Assembly (NCBI RefSeq): GCF_003993775.1
Contig: NZ_RJRZ01000003.1
Coordinates: forward strand, 186,001 to 250,000
Length of the DNA stretch: 64,000 nt
Direction: 5' to 3'
From: Frigidibacter oleivorans
GTDB taxonomy: Bacteria; Pseudomonadota; Alphaproteobacteria; Rhodobacterales; Rhodobacteraceae
Of this stretch, positions 36,470 through 47,200 are shown in pieces. The notes under the pieces were generated by a model. It did no database searches. It saw nothing but the letters and a program-made list of their open reading frames with translations, and was not told where the DNA came from. Positions within the stretch are counted from its first letter, which is position 1; each line of letters starts with the position of its first letter. The translations under genes and the position numbers were made by a program.

Positions 36470-37267
36470 TTACCCGATCCGGCCGGTGATGTAGCTTTCC
36501 GTGCGCGGGTCGCTCGGATTGGTGAAGATCTGGCCGGTCTCGCCGTATTCGACAAGATTGCCAAGGTGGAAGAAGGCGGTCCGCTGGCTGACGCGGGCGG
36601 CCTGCTGCATCGAGTGGGTGACGATCACCACCGAGAAGTTCTGCTTCAGCTCGTCGATCAGTTCCTCGACCTGCGCGGTGGCGATCGGGTCCAGCGCCGA
36701 GCAGGGCTCGTCCATCAGCAGCACTTCCGGGCTGGTCGCCACGGCGCGGGCGATGCACAGGCGCTGCTGCTGGCCGCCGGACAGGCCGGTGCCCGGCTTG
36801 TCGAGGCGATCCTTGACCTCGCCCCACAGCGCGGCACGGCGCAGCGACTTTTCAACCACCTCGTCCAGCTCCGCCTTGCTGCGGGTCAGGCCATGGATCT
36901 TCGGCCCGTAGGCCACGTTGTCGTAGATCGACTTGGGGAAGGGGTTCGGCTTCTGGAACACCATCCCGACCTTGGCCCGCAGCTGCACCGGGTCCACGCG
37001 CTTGTCGTAGATGTCCTCGCCGTCGAGCAGGATCTGGCCCTCGATCCGGGCGATGTCGATCGTGTCGTTCATCCGGTTGAGGCAGCGCAGGAAGGTCGAC
37101 TTGCCGCAGCCCGACGGCCCGATGAAGGCCGTCACCGTCTTGTCGAGGATGTCCACGTCCACATCCTTGATGGCGTGAGACGCCCCGTAATAGACCTGCA
37201 CGTTGCGGGCCTTGATCTTGATGTCAGTGGCGTCCACGTCTCTCTCCACCAGTCGCATGTCGTTCAT
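36470..37267 (-). CDS. pstB: Phosphate ABC transporter ATP-binding protein PstB
   Basis: A 265-residue ATPase with Walker [10 protein letters not shown] (residues 50-58), signature [14 protein letters not shown], Walker [13 protein letters not shown] and the switch histidine in [22 protein letters not shown] and LNRMND are PstB-specific blocks. It energises phosphate import with PstA/PstC and lies 15 bp after pstA. Confidence 0.97.
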   Translation of the reverse strand: MNDMRLVERDVDATDIKIKARNVQVYYGASHAIKDVDVDILDKTVTAFIGPSGCGKSTFLRCLNRMNDTIDIARIEGQILLDGEDIYDKRVDPVQLRAKVGMVFQKPNPFPKSIYDNVAYGPKIHGLTRSKAELDEVVEKSLRRAALWGEVKDRLDKPGTGLSGGQQQRLCIARAVATSPEVLLMDEPCSALDPIATAQVEELIDELKQNFSVVIVTHSMQQAARVSQRTAFFHLGNLVEYGETGQIFTNPSDPRTESYITGRIG

Positions 37268-37282
37268 GGCGCTTGTTCCCCG

Positions 37283-38647
37283 TTACCAGCGGCGCTCGAA
37301 GCGGCGGCGCAGGATGATGGCGACGGCATTCATCAGGATCAGGAACACCAGCAGCACGATGATCGCGCCCGATGCCCGTTCGACGAAGGCCGGATCGCCC
37401 CGCTGAGTCCAGTTGTAGACCTGCACCGGCAGGGCCGAGGCAGGGTCGAATATCCCCTCGGGCGGGGCCGAGGGATAGTTCCGCACGAAGGCGACCATGC
37501 CGATCAGCAGCAGCGGCGCGGTTTCGCCGAGCGCCTGCGCCAGGCCGATGATGGTGCCGGTCAGGATGCCCGGCATCGCCAGCGGCAGCACATGGTGGAA
37601 GACCGACTGCATCTTCGAGGCGCCGACGCCGAGGGCCGCGTCGCGGATGGAGGGCGGCACCGCCTTCAGCGCGGCGCGGGTGGCGATGATGATGGTCGGG
37701 ATCGTCATCAGCGTCAGCACGAGGCCGCCCACCACCGGCGCCGATTGCGGCAGCCCGGCGAAGTTGATGAAGATGGCCAGGCCGAGGATACCGAAGACGA
37801 TGGAGGGCACCGCGGCGAGGTTGGCGATGTTCACCTCGATCAGGTCGGTGAAGCGGTTCTTCGGCGCGAATTCCTCGAGGTAGATCGAGGCGGCGACGCC
37901 GATCGGCACCGACAGCACCAGCACCACCAGCATCATGTAGAGCGACCCGAGGATCGCCACGCCCAGGCCCGCGGCCTCGGGCCGCTGGTCCGATGCGTCG
38001 GGCATGGTCAGGAAGGCCCAGTTGATCCGCTTTTCCAGCACGCCGTTCGCCCGCAGCGCATCGGCCAGCCGCAGCTGTTCGGGCGTCACGTTGCTGTCCA
38101 GCTCGGCGCTGGCCATCGTCACGCGGCCCTTGAAGTAGCCGTCGATCCGGCCGTTGGTCAGGACCTCGGATTCGACCGTGGTGCCGACGAGGTCGGGATT
38201 GGCCAGCACGCGGTTGCGCAGCTGCGCCGCCGCTTCCTGGCTGATGATGTCGGAGGCGTCGTCCTCGGACAGGCCCTCGATGGCGATGCCTTGTTCGGCC
38301 ATCAGCGCGATCAGCGCCTGGTCCAGCACCCGGGCATAGCCCAGCGTCGTGACCCGCGACATCTCGGCCGGGTTGCGGTTGCCGGCCTCGTCCAGTTCCT
38401 CGGCCGGCAGGTAGACCGGCATGGTGATCATCGTCTGGCGGAAGGCGCTGAGCCCGCCCGACATGATCGAGATCAGCAGCCAGACCAGCGCCACCAGCGC
38501 GATGCCGACCGCGATCGCGCCATAGAGGCGGAAGCGGGCCTCGGCGGCGTTGCGGGCGCGGGTGCGCTTGTCGAGCGTCAGCAGGGAGCCGGCGGTGTGG
38601 CCGGGGCGCGGCGCCGGAGCCGCGGCAGGGGCGGTCGCGTCGGTCAT
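37283..38647 (-). CDS. pstA: Phosphate ABC transporter permease PstA
   Basis: A 454-residue inner-membrane permease. After a cytoplasmic N-terminus and one helix there is an extended soluble segment (about 75-200), then the transporter core with VPIGVAASIYLEEFAP and the ATPase-coupling loop ending in ALGVGASKMQSVFHHVLP. It is longer than enteric PstA by about 150 residues because of the extra segment, a form common in alphaproteobacteria. The ATG at 38647 overlaps the pstC stop (ATGA). Confidence 0.95.
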   Translation of the reverse strand: MTDATAPAAAPAPRPGHTAGSLLTLDKRTRARNAAEARFRLYGAIAVGIALVALVWLLISIMSGGLSAFRQTMITMPVYLPAEELDEAGNRNPAEMSRVTTLGYARVLDQALIALMAEQGIAIEGLSEDDASDIISQEAAAQLRNRVLANPDLVGTTVESEVLTNGRIDGYFKGRVTMASAELDSNVTPEQLRLADALRANGVLEKRINWAFLTMPDASDQRPEAAGLGVAILGSLYMMLVVLVLSVPIGVAASIYLEEFAPKNRFTDLIEVNIANLAAVPSIVFGILGLAIFINFAGLPQSAPVVGGLVLTLMTIPTIIIATRAALKAVPPSIRDAALGVGASKMQSVFHHVLPLAMPGILTGTIIGLAQALGETAPLLLIGMVAFVRNYPSAPPEGIFDPASALPVQVYNWTQRGDPAFVERASGAIIVLLVFLILMNAVAIILRRRFERRW

Positions 38648-40104
38648 TCGTACTGCTCCCGGTATTTGCGCACGATGTAGAGCGCGAGGATGTTGAGCGC
38701 GAGCGTGACCGTGAACAGCGTCAGGCCCAGCGCAAAGGCCACCAGCGTCTCGGGGCTGGCGAATTCGGTGTCGCCGGTCAGCTGGCTGACGATCTTCACA
38801 GTCACCGTGGTCATGGCCTCGAAGGGGTTCAGCGACAGCTTCGCCGCGGCCCCCGCCCCCAGCACCACGATCATCGTCTCGCCGATGGCGCGGCTGGCGG
38901 CCAGCAGGATGGCGCCGACGACGCCCGGCAGGGCGGCGGGCAGCACCACCTGGCGGATGGTCTCGGACCGGGTGGCGCCCAGGCCGAGCGAGCCGTCACG
39001 CAGCGATTGCGGCACCGCGTTGATGATGTCGTCCGACAGCGAGGACACGAAGGGGATGATCATGATCCCCATGACGATGCCCGCGGTCATCACCGAGGAC
39101 GAGGAGTTGCCGATGCCGAGGGGCTGGGCGAAGTAGTCGCGCAGCAGCGGGCCCACGGTGATCAGCGCGAAGAGGCCGTAGACGATGGTCGGGATGCCGG
39201 CCAGAACCTCGATCAGCGGCTTGGCGAAGGCGCGCACCCGCTTGGTCGCGTATTCCGACAGGTAGATCGCCGCCAGCAGCCCGATCGGCACCGCCACCAG
39301 CAGCGCGACGATAGAGATGTAGAAGGTGCCCCAGACCAGCGGCAGGATGCCCAGGTCCGACCCGCCGCCGAAGCGCGGGCTCCAGACCGTGCCGAAGAAG
39401 AACTCGGTGGCCGGATACATCTGGAAGAAGTGGATGGTCTCGAAGACCAGCGAGCCGATGATGCCGAAGGTCGTCAGCACCGCGACCAGCGAGCAGAGGA
39501 TCAGCAGCGCCTTGACGAAATGTTCGACGACATTGCGGGCGCGGAACTCGCGTTCGATCCGGCGCAGCGCGAAGGCAAAGCCCGCGCCGGCGACGGCGAT
39601 GGCCACGATGCTCATCCCGATCCGGCCGACGGAGTTCATGCTGCGATAGGCCTTGGCGGCCTCGAAGACGCTGGGGCGGATGCTGGAGCCGAGCGCGACG
39701 CCCACGTTGCCCATCCGGCCGCGCACGTCGGACAGGTCGGCGCGCATCGTGCGCACCGCATCCTCGTCCAGCTGGCCGCTGTCCACGAGCAGGTCGAGCC
39801 CGTCGGCCACGCGGCGGACGTCGCTCATCACCAGCCCGCGCGAGCTGCCATCGGGAATGTCGTTGTCGGTGATCAGCGCGGAGGCACGGCCATCCACGAT
39901 GATCGGCTGCGCCAGCAGCCACACCATGATCAGCAGCAGCGCCGGCACGGCGCTGAACAGGAAGACGGACATCCCGGCATAGCCGGGGCGCGAATGCAGC
40001 ACCCGCGTGTCACCACCCGAGGCGGACACGGCGCGGCGCCGTCCGATGACATAGCCGGCTGCCGCGATGGCGAGCACGACGAGAAGGAGAAGGCTGAGGC
40101 TCAT
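38644..40104 (-). CDS. pstC: Phosphate ABC transporter permease PstC
   Basis: A 486-residue permease with a long N-terminal region (membrane helices around 1-25 and 45-70, then a soluble segment to about 155) before the conserved core. The core carries VPIGLLAAIYLSEYA, GIPTIVYGLFAL and the coupling loop LGLGATRSETIRQVVLP. Like PstA it has the enlarged alphaproteobacterial form. It starts 81 bp after the pstS stop, with a strong hairpin in between. Confidence 0.95.
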   Translation of the reverse strand: MSLSLLLLVVLAIAAAGYVIGRRRAVSASGGDTRVLHSRPGYAGMSVFLFSAVPALLLIMVWLLAQPIIVDGRASALITDNDIPDGSSRGLVMSDVRRVADGLDLLVDSGQLDEDAVRTMRADLSDVRGRMGNVGVALGSSIRPSVFEAAKAYRSMNSVGRIGMSIVAIAVAGAGFAFALRRIEREFRARNVVEHFVKALLILCSLVAVLTTFGIIGSLVFETIHFFQMYPATEFFFGTVWSPRFGGGSDLGILPLVWGTFYISIVALLVAVPIGLLAAIYLSEYATKRVRAFAKPLIEVLAGIPTIVYGLFALITVGPLLRDYFAQPLGIGNSSSSVMTAGIVMGIMIIPFVSSLSDDIINAVPQSLRDGSLGLGATRSETIRQVVLPAALPGVVGAILLAASRAIGETMIVVLGAGAAAKLSLNPFEAMTTVTVKIVSQLTGDTEFASPETLVAFALGLTLFTVTLALNILALYIVRKYREQYE

Positions 40105-40146
40105 GGGGGGTTCCTGAGGCGAACGATGTCTGGCGCCGGAGGGGAA

Positions 40147-40172
40147 CCGGGCGGCGCCTGCGCGCCGCCCGG
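40147..40172 (-). terminator. Hairpin between pstS and pstC
   Basis: An 11-bp perfect stem (CCGGGCGGCGC with GCGCCGCCCGG) closes a 4-nt CTGC loop right after the pstS stop. There is no following T-run, so it more likely acts as a partial terminator or 3' stabiliser. That would allow more binding protein than permease to be made from one operon. Confidence 0.7.
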
Positions 40173-40185
40173 TCGATGGCTCAGA

Positions 40186-41226
40186 TCAGTTCAGCGGACC
40201 CATCGGGGTGCCGTTGGCGACCATTTCCTGGGTCGCGGCCAGTTCCGGATCGGGAACCAGGCCATAGGCGGCCAGCGGGCCTTCCGGGCCGGCCATGTCG
40301 TCCGACACGAAGAAGTCGATGTATTCCTGCAGGCCGGGGATCACGCCGATATGGGCCTTCTTGACGTAGAAGTACAGCGGGCGCGACACCGGGTATTCGC
40401 CCGAGGCAACGCTTTCGACCGACGGCTCGACGCCGTTCATGGTCGCGACTTTCAGCTTGTCGGTGTTGTTCTGGTAGAACGACAGGCCGAACACGCCGAT
40501 GGCGTTCGGGTTCGCGTCGATGCGGGCCAGCGTTTCGGTGTAGTCGCCGTCGATGTCGACCGACACGCCGTCGGTGCGGACGGTCATGCAGGCCTCTTCC
40601 GCCGCATCCTCGTCGCCGTTGTTGGCGGCCACGAAGGCTTCGTAGGCGCCCGACTCTTCGCAGCCGGCGACCAGAACCTTGGTGTCGAACACTTCACGGG
40701 TGCCGTGCTTGGTGCCCGGGATGAAGGCCAGGATTTCCTGGTCCGGCAGTTCCGCGTTCACGTCCGACCAGTTGCTGTTCGGGTTGGCCACGACCTGACC
40801 GTCGACGACGACCTGGGCGGCCAGCGCCTGGAACCAGTCGGCGGGGGTGAAGGCGAAGGACGGGCCGTCGATGTCCGAGGCGAAGACGATGCCGTCATAG
40901 CCGAAGCGGACTTCCATGATCTCGGTCACGCCGTTCTGGGCGCAGAGATCGATGTCCGACTGCGAAATGCGCGAGGAGGAGTTGGCGATGTCGATGGTGT
41001 TCTCGCCCACGCCTTCGCACAGCTTCTTGCGGCCAGCGCCCGAACCGCCCGATTCGACGACCGGGGTCGGGAAGTCGAAGTTTTCGCCGAAGGCTTCGGC
41101 GACGATGGTGGCGTAGGGCAGCACGGTCGAGGAGCCGGCCGACTGGACCTGGTCGCGAGCCGAGGCGGCGGTCGCGGCGACGGCAGCGATCGCCAGCGCC
41201 GAAGCGGTGAGTTTCACGGATTTCAT
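40186..41226 (-). CDS. pstS: Periplasmic phosphate-binding protein PstS
   Basis: A 346-residue binding protein with a clear signal peptide (MKSVKLTASALAIAAVAATAASA, cleavage before RD). The phosphate-binding blocks QSAGSSTVLPYA, VESGGSGAGRKKL, DIANSSSRI and PGTKHGTREVF follow. The ATG at 41226, with AGGAG upstream, is chosen over one ten codons earlier. It is first of pstSCAB-phoU-phoB and is preceded by a Pho box. Confidence 0.96.
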   Translation of the reverse strand: MKSVKLTASALAIAAVAATAASARDQVQSAGSSTVLPYATIVAEAFGENFDFPTPVVESGGSGAGRKKLCEGVGENTIDIANSSSRISQSDIDLCAQNGVTEIMEVRFGYDGIVFASDIDGPSFAFTPADWFQALAAQVVVDGQVVANPNSNWSDVNAELPDQEILAFIPGTKHGTREVFDTKVLVAGCEESGAYEAFVAANNGDEDAAEEACMTVRTDGVSVDIDGDYTETLARIDANPNAIGVFGLSFYQNNTDKLKVATMNGVEPSVESVASGEYPVSRPLYFYVKKAHIGVIPGLQEYIDFFVSDDMAGPEGPLAAYGLVPDPELAATQEMVANGTPMGPLN

Positions 41227-41293
41227 TGCAATCTCCTGCATGATCTGCATGGGCAAACCGGGACGGCCCCCGGGCGCCTCGACGCCCGGTCTA

Positions 41294-41343
41294 GGGATAC
41301 GAGGCCACGCTTTTGCGACAGAAGAGTAACAGGTTTATGACAT
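41294..41343 (-). promoter_or_regulatory. Pho box and promoter of the pst operon
   Basis: On the minus strand three heptamers, ATGTCAT, CTGTTAC and CTGTCGC, are spaced exactly 11 bp apart (41337-41343, 41326-41332, 41315-41321), each separated by a 4-bp AT-containing spacer. This fits the PhoB-binding direct-repeat consensus CTGTCAT. A TATCCC at 41294-41299 lies 15 bp further on and could be the -10 element, so PhoB would replace a -35 box. Confidence 0.85.
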
Positions 41344-41470
41344 ACGCCCGGCCGTGCCGGACCCGCGGCGTCAGGGTCCGGCACGGCCCCGGAACGCCCG
41401 CAGGCCCACCGGCCGGGGGCCGCGCCGGAAAATGCCGCGCGGACGGGACTTGCGCCGCGATGCTGCGGTG

Positions 41471-43435
41471 TCAGGCGCTGGCGACGCGTCCGGGCAGGGG
41501 CGTTGACTCGGGCTCCGGCGCGGGTTCGGGCCGGGCGGCGGGCGGCAGGGCCGACGACAGCGTCTCGACCGTGCGCAGCAGCGCATCGACGCGGAAGGGC
41601 TTTTCCACCACCGGCACACCGGCGAATCCCTGCGGAAGATGTTCGCGGCCATAACCGCTGACGAAGCAGAACGGGATGCCGCGCCGGGCCAGTTCGGCGG
41701 CCACGTCATCCACCGTCTGCCCGCCGAGATTGCCGTCCAGCAGCGCCGCATCCGCCGCGATCTCGCGCAGCAGTTCCAGCGCCTCGGGGACGCTGGCCGC
41801 CTGCCCCACCACCTCGGCCCCCGCCTCCTCGAGTTCCGCGACCAGATCGAGCGCCACCAGCGCCTCGTCCTCGATCACCAGCAGGCGGCGGCCGTTCAGC
41901 GCGCCGTCCGGCGGCGGCAGCGGGATCGGTGTCAGCGTCGTCTCGGCCGCCCGCCGGAGCGGGGCGGGACGGGCCGGTGCCTGCGCGCGCGGCGGGTCGA
42001 GCAGCGCATCCGCCGCCACCGGCAGCCGGATCGTCCATATCACGCCGCCCGGCTGCCAGTCGGCCTCGGCCGCGGCGCCGTCGCCCATCGCCCCCGCCCC
42101 GATCAGGGTCGAGCCGAAGCCCGTCTGCGCCGGCGGCACCACGGCGGGGCCGCCGCGTTCCTGCCAGCGCACGACCAGATCCAGCGCCTCGACCTCTCCG
42201 GTGGAAGGTTCCACCGTCCAGTCCAGCGCGATCCGGCCCGAGGGCACCGACAGCGCCCCATACTTCGCCGCATTGGTCGCCAGTTCGTGCAGCGTCAGCG
42301 CCATGCGCAGCGCATGTTCCGGCGACAGCCGCACCCGGGGGCCGCACAGGTCCAGCCGGTCCGCGTCGAGCGTGCCCACCCGCACCTGATCGGCCACCAA
42401 CTGCGCCAGTTCCGCCCCGTGCCAGGTCGCGTCGCTGAGGATCGAATGCGCGCCCGCCAGCGCCTGCAGCCGCCCCGCAAAGGTGGGGACGAACCGTTCC
42501 GGCGCATTGGTGCGGCGCAGCGTCTGCCGGGCGATGGCCTGCACATTGGCCAGCGTGTTCTTCACCCGGTGGTTCAGCTCGCCGATCAGCAGGTTGCGCA
42601 CCTCTTCGGCGCGGCGCCGTTCGGTCACGTCCAGCATCTGCAGGCTCAGCGACAGGTCGCCCCCCGGCCCGGACAGGCCCTGCCCCGACAGGAACGAGCC
42701 GTAGCATTCGCAATCGACCGGCCGCCCCTCGCCGGTCAGCGCGGTCAGCGACAGCGCCTCGCGCAGCGGCTGCGTCCCCGCGGCGGGGGCCACCAGCGCC
42801 CGGATGCGGTCCGCCGCCTCGGCGGCGATCCAGCCCGTGGCCTCGGCGCTTTGCCCCAGCATGTCGGCGGCGGCGCGGCCGAACATCCGTTCCGCCCCCT
42901 TCGACCAGTCGCGGATCACCAGATCCGCGTTCAGCTCGACGATGGCCAGCGGCGAGTTGTCCTGATGCGCCCGCAGCCGCGACAGCGCGGCGGCGAGGTT
43001 CTGCGACACGGCCCGCGTCTCGTCCCGCTGGCGCTGCAACTCCTGCGCCTGCCGGCCGAGCTCGAAGAAGACCTTGGCCTTCGACCGCAGCATGATCGGG
43101 TCGATCGGCTTGAAGATGTAGTCCACCGCCCCGGCCTCATAGCCGCGGAACAGCCTGCGGTCGTCATGCGCCGCGGCAGTCACGAAGATGATCGGGATCT
43201 TCCGCGTCCGTTCCGTGCCGCGCATCAGCTCGGCCAGCTCATAGCCGTCCATGCCCGGCATCTGCACGTCGAGCAGCGCCAGCGCATAGTCGTTGGCCAG
43301 CATCAGTTCCAGCGCCTCGGCCCCCGACCGCGCGCGATGCATCTCCAGCCCGTCGCGCCGCAGCAGCGCCTCCAGCGCCACCAGATTGTCCTCGAGGTCG
43401 TCGACCAGCAGGAAACGGATCGGCTCAGGCGACAT
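41471..43435 (-). CDS. REC-PAS-HWE histidine kinase-REC signalling protein
   Basis: A 654-residue soluble protein. A receiver at 5-125 (LALLDVQMPGMDG, FKPIDP) and a helical linker precede a PAS domain at about 165-280. An HWE/HisKA_2-type kinase follows, with His near 287 in ELNHRVKNTLANVQAIARQT and an N-box LHELATNAAKYGAL. A second receiver at about 515-635 (LLVIEDEALVALDL, Asp in LLDGNLGG) ends the protein. HWE kinases of this form often act in general-stress or light/oxygen sensing. It is last in a three-gene leftward operon, overlapping cheR by 11 bp. Confidence 0.92.
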   Translation of the reverse strand: MSPEPIRFLLVDDLEDNLVALEALLRRDGLEMHRARSGAEALELMLANDYALALLDVQMPGMDGYELAELMRGTERTRKIPIIFVTAAAHDDRRLFRGYEAGAVDYIFKPIDPIMLRSKAKVFFELGRQAQELQRQRDETRAVSQNLAAALSRLRAHQDNSPLAIVELNADLVIRDWSKGAERMFGRAAADMLGQSAEATGWIAAEAADRIRALVAPAAGTQPLREALSLTALTGEGRPVDCECYGSFLSGQGLSGPGGDLSLSLQMLDVTERRRAEEVRNLLIGELNHRVKNTLANVQAIARQTLRRTNAPERFVPTFAGRLQALAGAHSILSDATWHGAELAQLVADQVRVGTLDADRLDLCGPRVRLSPEHALRMALTLHELATNAAKYGALSVPSGRIALDWTVEPSTGEVEALDLVVRWQERGGPAVVPPAQTGFGSTLIGAGAMGDGAAAEADWQPGGVIWTIRLPVAADALLDPPRAQAPARPAPLRRAAETTLTPIPLPPPDGALNGRRLLVIEDEALVALDLVAELEEAGAEVVGQAASVPEALELLREIAADAALLDGNLGGQTVDDVAAELARRGIPFCFVSGYGREHLPQGFAGVPVVEKPFRVDALLRTVETLSSALPPAARPEPAPEPESTPLPGRVASA

Positions 43436-44297
43436 GGCTGTCGGTCTCCTTTCTCTGACCCAGGGCGTTGCGGCGCCAGATGCGCTGATCCTCGGCGAAG
43501 CTGCCGAAGGCCTCGGCATGGGCCGAGAAGCGCAGCGTCTCATGCGCGCCGAGCCCGAGGAAGCCCCCGCGCACCAGCGCGTCGCGGAACAGGCCGAAGG
43601 CCCGGTCCTGCAGCATCGGGTCGAAATAGATCAGCACGTTGCGGCACGAGATCAGGTGCATCTCGGAAAACACCTGATCGGTGGCGAGGCTGTGTTCGGC
43701 AAAGACCGTGCGCGCCCGCAGCTGCCGGTCGAACACCGCCGCGCCATAGCCCGAGGTGTAGTGATCGGCCAGCGACCCGCGCGCGCCAGCCTTCTGGTGG
43801 TTGGCGGTGAACAGCGGCAGCCGGTCGATGTCATAGACCCCGGCCTCGGCCCGGGCCAGCGCGCGGCGGTTGATCTCCGTCGCGTAGAACATCGTGCGGT
43901 CCAGCAGCCCTTCCTCCCGGAACAGGATCGCCAGCGAATACAGCTCCTCGCCCTCGCTGCAGCCCGCCACCCAGACCTTCAGCGAGGGGAAGGTGCGCAG
44001 ATGCGGGATCACCTGCTGGCGCAGGGCGAGGAAATAGGCCGGGTCTCGGAACATCTCGCTGACCTGTACCGTCAGGCAGTCGATCACCGCCGGGATCAGC
44101 TCCGGCTCGCGCAGCACCCGCGCCTGCAGCGCCGACAGCGTCTCGCAGCCCAGCCGCTCGCAGGCCAGATGCGCCCGGCGCAGCAGCGACCCGCGCGAAT
44201 AGGCGCGGAAATCGTAGTGATAGCGGCGGTGCAACGCCTCGACGAACAGGTCGAGTTCGATGGCCTCGGGGCTGCTGGCGGGCAGGCTGTCCTTCAT
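43425..44297 (-). CDS. CheR-type methyltransferase in a sensory operon
   Basis: A 290-residue CheR-family enzyme with the standard motif AGCSEGEELYS, YATEINRRALARA and MHLISCRNVLIYFD. It overlaps the upstream multi-receiver kinase (ATGA) and the downstream HWE protein, so all three are made together. There is no receptor or CheB beside it. CheR proteins in such operons may modify a kinase rather than a chemoreceptor. The target is unknown. Confidence 0.88.
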   Translation of the reverse strand: MKDSLPASSPEAIELDLFVEALHRRYHYDFRAYSRGSLLRRAHLACERLGCETLSALQARVLREPELIPAVIDCLTVQVSEMFRDPAYFLALRQQVIPHLRTFPSLKVWVAGCSEGEELYSLAILFREEGLLDRTMFYATEINRRALARAEAGVYDIDRLPLFTANHQKAGARGSLADHYTSGYGAAVFDRQLRARTVFAEHSLATDQVFSEMHLISCRNVLIYFDPMLQDRAFGLFRDALVRGGFLGLGAHETLRFSAHAEAFGSFAEDQRIWRRNALGQRKETDSHVA

Positions 44298-47200
44298 CGC
44301 GGCATCCACACCCGCGCCAGCGACAGCAGCTTGTCGACGTCGAGCGGCTTCGCCAGGTAATCGTTCGCCCCGGCGGCAAGACAGGTGGCCTGGTCGTCGG
44401 CCATCGCCTTGGCGGTCAGCATGATGATGGGCAGGTTCTTCCACCGCTCCTGCCTGCGGATCTCGCGGGTTGCGGTCAGCCCGTCCATTTCCGGCATCAT
44501 CACGTCCATCAGCACCAGGTCGATCCCTGGCGAGGCCCCGTCCGCCACGCGGCCCAGCACCTCCAGCGCCTCGCGCCCGTTGCGGGCGATCTGGACGGTG
44601 GCGCCATGCGGCTCGAACACCCCGGTCAGGGCATAGATGTTGCGGATGTCGTCCTCGACCGCAAGGATGCGCCGCCCCTCCAGCATCGCGTCGCGGTTCA
44701 GCGAGGCGGCCAGCAGCCGCTGCTGCTGTTCCGGCAGGTCGCTGACCATCTGGTGCAGGAACAGCGTCACCTCGTCGATCAGCCGTTCGGGGGATTTCGC
44801 GCCCTTGATGATGATCGACTTGGAATAGCGGCGCAGGCGCAGCTCCTCGGCCTCGTCCAGCGCCCGGGCGGTATAGACGATCACCGGCGGGAACGAGATG
44901 GTCTCGTCCTCGTCCAGCGCCGACAGCAGGTCGAAGCCCGAGGCGTCGGGCAGCGTCATGTCCAGCACGAGGCAGTCCACCCCGCCCCGGCGCAGCACCG
45001 CCAGCCCCTCGCCAGCGGTGGCGGCGCCCACCGTTTCCACGACCTTGCTGCCGAGCAGCGCCTTCAGCCCGTCCAGCTGCGCCGGATCGTCCTCGACGAT
45101 CAGCACCCGGCGCATCCGCTGGGCCAGCCGGTCCTCCAGCCGTTCCAGCGCCTGCATCAGTTCCTCGCGCTTCACCGGCTTCAGCAGATAGCTGAGCGCG
45201 CCCTGTTCCAGCGCCTGCTTGGTGTAATCCTCGGCCGAGACCATGTGCACCGGGATGTGGCGGGTGGACACGTCGCGCTTCAGCCGGTCGAGCACGGTCA
45301 GCCCCGAATGGTCGGGCAGGCCCACGTCCAGCACGATCGCATGCGGCAGATGCTGGCGGGCGGCGGCGATGCCACCCTCCGCCGTGCCGCAGACGATGCA
45401 CTGGAAGCCGAGGTCATGGGTCAGGTCCACCAGCACCCGCGCGAAGGCGGGATCGTCCTCGACCACCAGGATCAGCCGCGCGTCCGGGTTCAGCCTGCCG
45501 CGGTCGTCCTCCACGCCCGCCAGACCCGACAGCGCCGCGGGATCGTCCGCGCCCGCCGGCACCGGCGGCAGGGTCCGCTCCTTCGCCTCGGCCGGGATGC
45601 GGCGCAGCGGCTGCGGCGGCAGGGTGCGCTGCGGGGCCGGGCGCGACGCGGCCTGCTGCGGCATCTCCATCGGCAGATGCAGCGCTAAGGTGCTGCCCAC
45701 GCCCTCGGCGCTTTGCAGCGTGATCCGCCCGCCCAGCAGACCCGCCAGCTCGCGCGAGATCGACAGCCCCAGCCCGGTGCCGCCATAGCGGCGGCTGATG
45801 GTGCCGTCGGCCTGCCGGAAGGCCTCGAACACCGCGTCCTGTTCCGATTGCGCGATGCCGATGCCGGTGTCGCGGACCGAAAAGACCAGCCCGCCATCGC
45901 CGCGCTTCACGCCCAGCACGACCTCGCCGCGTTCGGTGAATTTCAGCGCGTTCGACAGGAAGTTGCGCAGCACCTGTTCCAGCCGCGCCGGATCGGTGAC
46001 GAAGGGCGGCAGGCCCTCTTCCGCCTCGACCCGCAGCACCAGCCGCTTGGCCTGGGCCTGCGGGGTGAAGGCGCGGACCAGCTTGTCGGCCACCGTTCCC
46101 GGCAGCACCCGTTCCGGGCTCATGTCCAGCTTGCCGGCCTCGACCTTGGCCAGATCGAGGATGTCGTTGATCAGCACCAGCAGGTCCTGCCCCGAGCTTT
46201 CGATCGTGGCGGTCCATTTCAGCTGTTCCTCGGTCAGGTTGCCGGCGCGGTTGTCGGACAGGAGCCGCGCCATGATCAGCAGCGCGTTCAGGGGCGTGCG
46301 CAGCTCGTGGGACATGTTCGCCACGAATTCCGACTTGTAGCGGCTTTCCCGGGCCAGCGCGGCGGCCTGGTCTTCCAGCAGTTTCTGCGACCGGGCCAGT
46401 TCGTCGCGCTGGCTTTCCATCTCCTGCGCCTGCGATTCCAGCTGGGCGTTCTGCTCTTCCAGTTCCGCCTGCTGCTGTTCCAGCCGGGCCTGGCTGTCCT
46501 GCAGCGCGCGGGTCTGTTCCTCCAGCTCTTCGTTCGAGGCGGCGAGTTCCTCGGTATGGCTGCGCAGTTCCTCGGCCTGGCGGCGGGTTTCCTCCAGCAG
46601 TTCGCGCACCCGCGCCCGGTAGACGGCCGAGCGGATCGCCACCCCCGCCGGGTCCGCGATCCGGTCGAGAAGCGGCAGGTGCAGGTCCGGGTCCGGCGCG
46701 CCGTCCAGCCCGAATTCCAGCACGCCGTTCACCCGCCCGTCCTCGCGCAGCGGCACAATCACCGTCTGCGCCGCCGCTCCGCGCACCAGCGCCGACCCGT
46801 AGGGCAGCGCGGTGTCGGGCAGGCTGTCCATCGCGATCACGCGGTTCTCGGCCACGGCGCGCCACAGATGGCTGCCGCCCGCGGCAAAGCGGTCCGGCAC
46901 CTGCGCGCCCTCGGCCAGCCCGTAGGTCGCGATCCGGCGATAGCTGTCGCGGTCGCGCGCATAGGCGACGGCGGCCCGCGCCCCCAGCCGGGGCGCCAGC
47001 ATGGCCAGCATGCGGTCGCCCAGTTCCGGCAGGTCGATCTCGCCCTCGACCGCGCGCGACAGCGCCACCTGCGACTGCTGCAGCCAGTCCGACCGGTCCA
47101 GCCGCACCCGGTTCTGCACGAAGAAATAGCCGGCAGTGCCGAGGATGCCGATGATCAGCCCGCCCATGATCCGGTTGCTGAGCGCAACGCGCGGCCCGAT

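Noticed and set aside
41471-43435. PhoR kinase next to pstS
   Set aside because: The architecture is REC-PAS-HWE-REC without membrane helices, unlike PhoR.
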